A stretch of 64,000 bases of DNA from Centrapalus pauciflorus. Lineage: Eukaryota; Streptophyta; Magnoliopsida; Asterales; Asteraceae. The stretch spans positions 1,514,932 through 1,578,931 of the forward strand of contig JAANYP010004771.1 of NCBI GenBank assembly GCA_020465985.1, in the 5' to 3' direction. A model generated the notes under the pieces. That model made no database searches. It worked only from the letters and a program-made list of their open reading frames with translations, and was not told the origin of the DNA. Below are positions 56,901-64,000 of this stretch, one piece after another; position 1 is the stretch's first letter, and each line of letters begins with the position of its first letter. The position numbers were made by a program, and so were the translations under genes.

Positions 56901-59900
56901 CAGGACCCCCATTCTGTGAACTGCCAATAGGAATTGATTCTTTAAGCTTAAATAGGAGCTCAAGATTTTCATCAGTAAGCTCACTACAATCTCTCTCAAG
57001 CTCTTGAATCTTATTCTTCAAAGCTTCTACTTCAACTAGATCTGGAGTTTCTCTTGAATAAGTCCCAATCTTCTTTGGAACCTGAGCAGCATAAACTTCC
57101 GATAATTTTTCTTCCAAGTTAAATATTTCTTCATCTTTCAAGCTTAATTTCTTCATCCATTCTGACTCGTTATCCAACAGAGTTTGAGCCTTGAGAACTC
57201 GTTCAAACTCTATTTCTCGAGTTTTCTCCTCCAGCATTTTTTCCAGATAGAGGATAGTACTCTCTGTCGTCTTTTGAGACTCCAAAAATAGCTGTAATTG
57301 GCGTTCTGGATTCCACTGGTCATTCCCTTTAACTAGGAAATCAGTTGTAGGCTGCTCAATGAAATTGTCTATATTATCTGAATCACAAGACAACACCCCA
57401 ATCTTCTTATCTGAGACGTGTGCCCTGGTATCTACCTCTCCACAGTCCTCATGTTTACAAGTCAACTTGGAACGACTCTCTATCTCCGATCTTTGTTTCT
57501 CTATGGTCTCTTCCAGTTCCTGTAGAACAGAAACTAGCTCGAGATTTGATTCTTGAGTTTTATTTAGCTGCAGTGACAAATTATCATTCAACTCTCTCAG
57601 AAATTTTATTTCTTCTTCCAATTCTGTCTGGATATCATCTTTATTGTGCACCAGGATTTTTTTACCATCAGCAGCCTTTTCTTTCACTGCCGATTCATCC
57701 AGGAGAACTTTCAAGTAATTGATTTCATATTTCAGTCCATCACATTCCGTTTGCAATGCAAGATTCTCCATAGTTACATTTTCCAACTTCCTTGTTTGGT
57801 CTTTGAACTCCTTCCTTGAGAAATCTAGATCAACCTTTAACTTCCGTGCATTTCTTTCCCACATTCTTGCTTCTGCTCTAAGTTCTTCCACTGTAGCCCC
57901 TTCAGCTTCCAGAAAAAATTCAGTGGAGCTTTTTGATGTTTTTAAAGGTGATGCTGGAATAGAATGTGAATGTTTTTCAGGATCTTGTCTTTGACTTAAA
58001 ATATGCTTTTCTGGACCTGCGATTTTAGGAGAACGACTTGATCTAGGAGAATCGTGGTAGTGATAGGAGCTGTATTGTGCACTATTTGAAAAGCCAATAG
58101 AATCCTGTCTACTGATTAGATTATTTGCAACTTCACTTAGACTCCTATGAAGGGAACAATTTTGCCTGCCAAAAGAATCATCCAACGAATCAAAGCTACT
58201 ATGTGATCCCCCTGTATATAAGCGTCTATCCTGTGCAACAAAAGGTATTCTTAAATACATTAAGATGCTTAAGCATGAGGTTTCTCTACTTTGAATTTAT
58301 GTGAATTGAGAAACAGTTCTAATGATATATTGATATCTGGCTCTTGCATTGTTGAGTTGAAAACGTAGAACAAAGTTAATCATGCACGTATGTATTCAAC
58401 TTATGAATCTACAACTGATGATGTTGTTAATTGAGCAGGAAATAATATTTTATATTTAACATGTTAATGGGGATGGAATAAATGCTGCTGCTGCTGATCA
58501 TTGAATGACTCACAACAACAATATACCTCAGATTAACCCTAGTTTTTTAGACCTAGTACAAAATGAAGCACAGATGGTGATATATGAAATCTACTGCATA
58601 CATACAGTGGAACTTAAATACCATTCACAATATTGTCTTAGATCCTAATTATACTCGAAAAATTCGGTACTCCTAATTCAAAACTGGACACCAATTTCAG
58701 GTCAGAAGTAGTATGGTCAGTCGAAATTGTCAGTAGATAATTATTTAAGTGAATTGTAAGAGACGAAATCCCAAAAAGATTATTGCTTCTGATCAAACTG
58801 CAGAAAAGGGACCTACAATGAACCTCAATTAACTACAGATTTTATTTCAGAGAGTGAAAAGTACCCTGCCACTGAGTTCACGTGCTTGAGATGTAGACAG
58901 GAAGTTGCAGCTTGTGGAAGATCCTACACTCTTGGTGATTCTACCATCAGATACATCTGACGTGTTATCGAGGTCATCAGAAGCATTGGTATCTTCTGTA
59001 AAAGAATCATTGTCTGTCCATCTGTCGTTCCTGAAATATGTAGCATCTTAGAAGTTAGAACCTATGCCAATGATTGGAAGGATAAATACCCAGTCTTTTG
59101 TCCAGGAACAAACCTCAGATTTACTCTTGGTGTGAGGCACCTAATTTCCACCTGCAAGGAGAACCACCCAAATTTCATCCTTATGAGAACAAATGCCAAA
59201 CTTAAACTCCATAAACGTTTTATTTTCAAGATACAGGACAAGTGAATTCCTTAACTCCAAAATAAGAAATATATATATAAGGACGATAGTAAGTGACATC
59301 AAAACAAAATTTTCCAAACATCGATCAGATTCATCTTATATGTGTGGCTGTGCCTGACAAGTTACAACTTACATATGTTCGATGGGAAGTCAACTAAGAC
59401 ATTAAAAAGTTAATGGTTATCAAAACCATGTCATATTCTTAGAGAAAGATCTTATCATATAAATTGTACCAAATACACATTCTAGGTTGACAAAAGTACT
59501 TGAAAAAATTAGATCATGTTATGTGCCTATGTTCTTAACTTATTCATGTAATGGAATTGTTGGTAGAAAAATAAGGAGGCATTTGTTGACATCAGGCAAA
59601 AGTTGCACAAACGATGTCATTGTGTGGCTCTTGTTAGTTGGTGCAGAGTGCAGACAGCCTGTGTAGTATAAGGAAGCTTTTGAATGACAAAGGAATTTCA
59701 TTAAACTGATCACCAAAAGTGCAATATCAATCACATTCTATTTCTTATGGATCAAAAACATTGGTATCTCTGTCAAACACAATCTGCAGAAGGATGTACA
59801 AAATTCATATGCTTCTATAGATGAAATAGACATGCATGCCGATTGGTCAGTATGAACAGACATCAAAAGACACGGAAGAATGCACAAAAACACAAACAAT

Positions 59901-60621
59901 GATGATAACATAAATAATCAGGCTACCAAGGAGTCTAGGAAAAGAATTATTGTTTTTCAGGAGGAGCTTGGAAGTGTCTGATCACGACTAACCTGTAAGA
60001 TTGTTCCATGACTACAATTGTTTAGTGGTTGCGCAATAGAAATAGGATTTTCAGAACTCAAGTAACCTGACAAATTTACTATAACTTCTCCAAGGATGCC
60101 AGATCTACCTGATCCCTGCCAAAAGACGTAATCATATAGATTATTAGTGTAACAATCATAGACCATGACAAGCACACGAGAAAACACCAATGTAATCGAA
60201 TTGAAACTGAATTAGATCATGAGATGGATCATACCATTGATATAAGGAGCTTATACAGGCATTGCTCAAGCCCTTTTGAAGCATCGTCATGGGGAACCCA
60301 AATGTATTCCGACAAATTTTCAGCCCATTGACAATTTCCATTTCGTGCTGATGCTCTACCTGTTTTGGCAATAGCTTTGCCTGTATCTACAGAGATGAGA
60401 GATACCGAAAGCTTATCCCATCCCTTGGGAACCTGGAAGTGCAAAATATAGTGAGGAAGTCTTCCCAGGTTTGCTTAACACTAAAGGAATCTGTCACAAA
60501 TGAAAAGGTTGAAATATATAGGTACTTGAATTATTACATAGACTGGCTATCTTTGGAACTCACAGAAAGTATGAGACAAATTAGATAGTTGCAAGTTTAT
60601 AAATCTATATCTATCTATCTA

Positions 60622-60677
<56 letters not shown>

Positions 60678-61733
60678 GAGAGAGAGAGAGAGGGAGACCG
60701 TCTGCTAAGACATGAAATATAGTAGTTATTCAAATTGTTCACTATTCGGTTTGAGGTTGCGGTATATCCTTTTCATTTACAGAAGGTTAGGGGGGAAGGA
60801 GATTTGAATTCATCACCTCTAAGGTAATACCACCCAGGGGATGGGCCCAGATACCACTAAGAGATCTAAATCAACATAGCTCTTTACTTGTTGCCTTATT
60901 GGCTTATATGTGTTCTGTAGGTGGTTTGCCTTGTATTATATATGTCTATTTTTTGTAGGTTCCATTTAATGAGGTCTTTTTTCTTACTTTGTTCTTTACT
61001 TGTTGACTATGAGCCCATCTTACACAATGCACATCATCCCAGCTACTAGTTGGAAGTCTAAATATCTTCATGGTATCAAAGCTGCTTACTTAGTCACTAT
61101 CCCAAACTTTCCCTGGACAAACCATGTGGCCTTATTGCAACACCATCCGATTGAGCTACATAAGCCCCATATTATACTAAATAAATCACATAGAACTTAA
61201 TGGAGTTTGATCGAATATTTTCTGATGAAACTCAAGAGCAAACTTCATTTCATTAGCTTCTCCTTGGATGACAATTGTTTAGAAATGAGGCGCTCTCCCC
61301 CTCTAGGTAGGAGACTGCACCTCCTCAACGGAACATATTTCCTTTACATTGTTAACAGATTTTTTGCCACAACATTTCAATTTATTTGAAACGCAGGAAA
61401 TATTGAGATTCATTGTTGGTCCCTTTTCTGCTGTTTAAAAACTTGTGCATATTTAGCGTTCCATGGCTTTTTGCCTTTTCGAATAGCGTGGCTTGGATAA
61501 ATCATAGGCATACTTGTCTAGATAAAAATCAGTACATAAAAAAGTTTAATACATCATACACATTAGCATACCCGATCCTTTTACTTGAAATGCAAACAAA
61601 CATCGAAACGCCACTAATTAAATTTCCAAACAGATATAAGAGAACACCGTTCCACATAGTTAATCTAAAACTTGCTCATAAATCGATACATGTTTGACAC
61701 TCCGTAGCTTTTTGAAGTCTGAATACCTCGGCG

Positions 61734-61827
<94 letters not shown>

Positions 61828-62255
61828 ATGGTTCGTGTGAGTACCTAAAAATACAGAGTACCGTGAGTACCTGTGAACACACGGGTTTTAGATGTGAACA
61901 TGCTCCGAAAAAAAGTTTTTTTTTTAATTTTTTTTTCATATTAATTTAGATACAAATAATATAAGCCTATTCGTAAAAGAATTACACACATTCACACTTT
62001 CTAGTCTCTTAAAAGTCATGTGAACGTGAAAAAATTCATGTGAACATGCTTAGCTGTGAACATACATTCACAACAGTGCAGTTCATGTGAACTTGCACGT
62101 TTCACATAGTTATAGTGTGTGTTTGGGTGTGATTTTTTGCAAGTAGTCTTATATTATTAATTTAAACATGATTATGAAAAAAAATTTCAAAAAAAATGGT
62201 TTTAAGCGAGGTACCTCCGGTACTCCGCAAACCTAGTGGTACTCATTTGAACCCA

Positions 62256-62350
<95 letters not shown>

Positions 62351-62579
62351 TACACATACTTGTGGAGATATAAACGGATAGAAGAGTTCAATTCAATCCA
62401 GAAGATATATAAATTTTCCGCCAGAGAGAAAGAGAGAGAGGTACCTGAAGAGCCTGAAGGGCGGAGAAGCTGAATTGGAGTCTTTCGCCGGAAGTGTAGT
62501 CAACGGAGGCAGTGGAAGAGCTGGAGGAATTACGGCGGTGCAATCTGTTCATCATCTTCTGCTTAATCACCTCCTTCAT
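53907..62579 (-). CDS. NT-C2 domain long coiled-coil protein
   Basis: Nine exons, in order of transcription: 62579-62445, 60432-60235, 60116-59994, 59151-59114, 59030-58865, 58230-56598, 56418-54449, 54356-54247, 54132-53907 (4599 nt, 1532 aa). Residues about 33-165 form an NT-C2 (EEIG1/EHBP1 N-terminal C2-like) domain: LQFSFSALQALQVPKGWDKL, NCQWAENLSEYIWVP and GSGRSGILGEVIVNLSGYL. A Ser/Asp-rich linker (166-310) follows, then heptad-rich coiled coil from about 320 to 1500 with few breaks. Plant proteins of this plan are annotated as myosin-heavy-chain-related or sporulation-specific-like; function is poorly known, and the C2-like domain suggests membrane attachment. Exons 6 and 7 hold most of the coding length. 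The exon 6/7 junction is partly ambiguous: an alternative acceptor 13 nt further on (next AG) would not keep the frame, but one 12 nt on would. The donor of exon 7 (GAG|GTCCAT) is weak. Intron 1 (2.0 kb) holds (TA)n tracts and a MITE. Confidence 0.9.
60627..60674. repeat. (TA)n plus (GA)n microsatellite in NT-C2 gene intron 1
   Basis: About 24 TA units preceded by (ATCT)n and followed by 'gtagagagagagagagag'. Confidence 0.9.
61738..61821. repeat. (TA)n left of MITE copy 3
   Basis: About 42 TA units running directly into the left end of the MITE. Confidence 0.95.
61822..62261 (+). mobile_element. (TA)n-associated MITE family, copy 3 (best preserved)
   Basis: About 440 bp. The left end TAGAATATGGTTCGTGTGAG and the reverse complement of the right end (TAGAATTGGGTTCAAATGAG) form an imperfect ~24-bp terminal inverted repeat continuing to 'tacc'. 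Both ends pass without a gap into (TA)n. Internal sequence ('gtcatgtgaacgtgaaaaaattc', 'cacatagttatagtgtg') matches the copies at 4376 and 9880. It lies in intron 1 of the NT-C2 gene, in the opposite orientation to transcription. Confidence 0.8.
62262..62348. repeat. (TA)n right of MITE copy 3
   Basis: About 43 TA units directly after the right end of the MITE. With the left tract it suggests insertion into a pre-existing (TA)n. Confidence 0.95.
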
Positions 62580-62873
62580 TCTCCCTGAATTCCTCTATGT
62601 ATGTCCTTTGTACCAATGATTTTGGTGAGAGAGAGAGAGGATTAGCTGTACCAGTTGAATTTCAGTTGGAGCAGGAGTGCTGCTCCAATCAGTTTCTCAC
62701 ATTCACATTTTGGTACAACCGGAATAATAATATATTTGATTACTAAATCTGCAATCAAATATTTATCATTTAGTTTATGATACTTTTTAAAATTTTTATA
62801 TATAAAAAGGCACATGTAGCATGTCTTTTTTTGGGCATAATTATAAATTTTTTCAAAAAAAAATTAGAGATGA
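62580..62873. other. Upstream region of the NT-C2 gene
   Basis: 5' leader (minus strand) with a (GA/CT) patch at about 62625-62640, then AT-rich sequence. I cannot assign a definite TATA box. Confidence 0.4.
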
Positions 62874-63963
62874 GTATCGGACGGCTAATGTCTAAAACCG
62901 AGCCATAACCATGCTAATCGTTAATTAAATTTCTCACATTTGGTTTCAATTAACCGTGAAAAGAGTGGATCAGTTAATTTATCGGTTAACCACAGATCAG
63001 ATATATAACTTTTTTTACTTTAAAAATAATATTTGAAGAGAATGATAACTAACATTTAATAATTCCAAGTGTCAACAAATCACAGAATTGATCTGAATTC
63101 CAATGTTAAAAAATCATTGTATGGAAACTTAACATATTATTACAAATAATAAATGAAAACATTATATGCTTACGTATCGCTTTCAGGTTTCATCAGAAAA
63201 AATAAATACAATTTATTTTTTAAAGATAAAATATAAATACAATTCATTATTTTTTTAATAAAATAAAAACTAAACTAAACCAATTATAATCGGTCTAAAG
63301 TAAATCAAATTAAATCTAAATTATCTCCTATGTATAATTATTTAAAAACTAATTTTATTAAAAAAGTAACTAGTATTCATATTATTTATGAAAATAGAAA
63401 ATAATATATTTTTCTTATAATTAATATTTGTATGTTTTAAAGTTCAGTTAATATATATTTTATGTAAATAATTCTTATTAAAAATGGTTATTTTACTAGA
63501 AAGATTATCTATAGATTAATAGTAAAAATCTTATATATTGGTTGAGTATGATTAAAACTGTAATTTGAATTGGAAGAAGACCAAAATTGATTGGTGCATG
63601 GTACATGTTCTGTTTTTGGGTTTAGTTTTATTCCATGGTTCGTGGTTTTTATATATTAATTTAATAGATTTTAATAACATTCAACTTTTAATATATAAAG
63701 CATAGTAAGATTTTTTTTTTTAAAAGATCACAATATTAAAAATATAGTAAATAAAAAACAAAAACTATAAGCCAATATAGATAGGGTAATAGTAGTTCGG
63801 TTAATAATGGAACGCTTATTTGTAAAAATCAAAACCAATATAATAGATTAACCAAAACTCAAAAACCAAACTATTGGGTTTAATAATGATTCGGTTATTA
63901 TGGGTCATTTTTGGAGGTTAATTCGGCTTCGGTTCAATTTTTTCGATTATTATGCTCACCTCA
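62874..63963. mobile_element. hAT-type non-autonomous element, ~1.1 kb
   Basis: The left end TAGAGATGAGTATCGG faces the right end 'cgattattatgctcacctca' (reverse complement TGAGGTGAGCATAATAATCG). Subterminal 'aaccgagcc', 'ggtttcaattaaccg' and 'ggttaattcggcttcggttc' motifs recur in both orientations. The flanks are A-runs, so the duplication is uninformative. The interior is AT-rich with no coding frame. Confidence 0.5.
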
Positions 63964-64000
63964 AAAAAAGTTATGAAATAAGAAACATTTTTGGTTGGTA

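Noticed and set aside
61676..61939. Open frame of alternating Ile-Tyr
   Set aside because: Pure translation of (TA)n; not a protein.
62196..62381. Plus-strand Ile-Tyr repeat frame
   Set aside because: Again (TA)n read through from the MITE end.
1..64000. CRISPR arrays, operons or bacterial-type defence genes
   Set aside because: Spliced genes, plant transposons and microsatellites show eukaryotic nuclear DNA; no regularly spaced identical repeats were seen.

Overview
This window is eudicot nuclear chromosomal DNA. It has spliced genes with short exons and long AT-rich introns, many (TA)n, (GA)n and (TC)n microsatellites, and a dense mixture of small transposons of nearly every plant superfamily. 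I cannot name the species. All coordinates were counted by hand. For the five multi-exon models (KH, DUF1997, RING, NT-C2 and the CACTA-internal gene) every splice junction was checked and the exon lengths sum to a whole number of codons.

Genes, left to right: a two-exon gene inside a CACTA transposon (1534-2462); a decayed four-exon class-2-like phytoglobin (4000-5956, pseudogene); a single-exon secreted glycine-rich cell-wall protein (13437-14060); a three-KH-domain RNA-binding protein of the BTR1 type on the minus strand (15946-22931, 8 exons, 329 aa); a plastid-targeted-looking DUF1997 protein (25990-30791, 6 exons, 253 aa); a tRNA-Ala(AGC) (35950-36022); a large RING-finger protein (48439-52950, 8 coding exons, 846 aa); and an NT-C2/long coiled-coil protein on the minus strand (53907-62579, 9 exons, 1532 aa). 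The KH and DUF1997 genes are divergent. The RING and NT-C2 genes are convergent, with about 960 bp between their stop codons. From memory, the Arabidopsis homologues of the KH, DUF1997 and RING genes sit next to one another on chromosome 5 (AT5G04430, AT5G04440, AT5G04460), so this looks like an ancestral block expanded by transposon-rich spacers.

The spacers and introns hold elements whose ends can often be read directly: a complete CACTA element with an AAT duplication, nested in an older inverted-repeat element; a solo LTR with an ATTTT duplication; two Mutator-type MITEs with perfect 9-bp duplications; hAT-type MITEs; three PIF/Harbinger MITEs with TAA/TTA duplications; a Helitron; SINEs, one with a perfect 15-bp duplication; a LINE ORF2 remnant; a 1.7-kb giant inverted repeat; and a family tied to (TA)n microsatellites. 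The stretches 14061-15945, 33451-34814 and 38996-41464 show me no gene.

I found no unknown multi-gene system. The most useful observations are the broken phytoglobin, the GC-AG intron in DUF1997, the 38-bp G homopolymer in the KH gene, the CACTA-internal spliced gene, the tRNA whose 3' end has been tandemly duplicated, the giant hairpin element, and the (TA)n-bounded repeat family.
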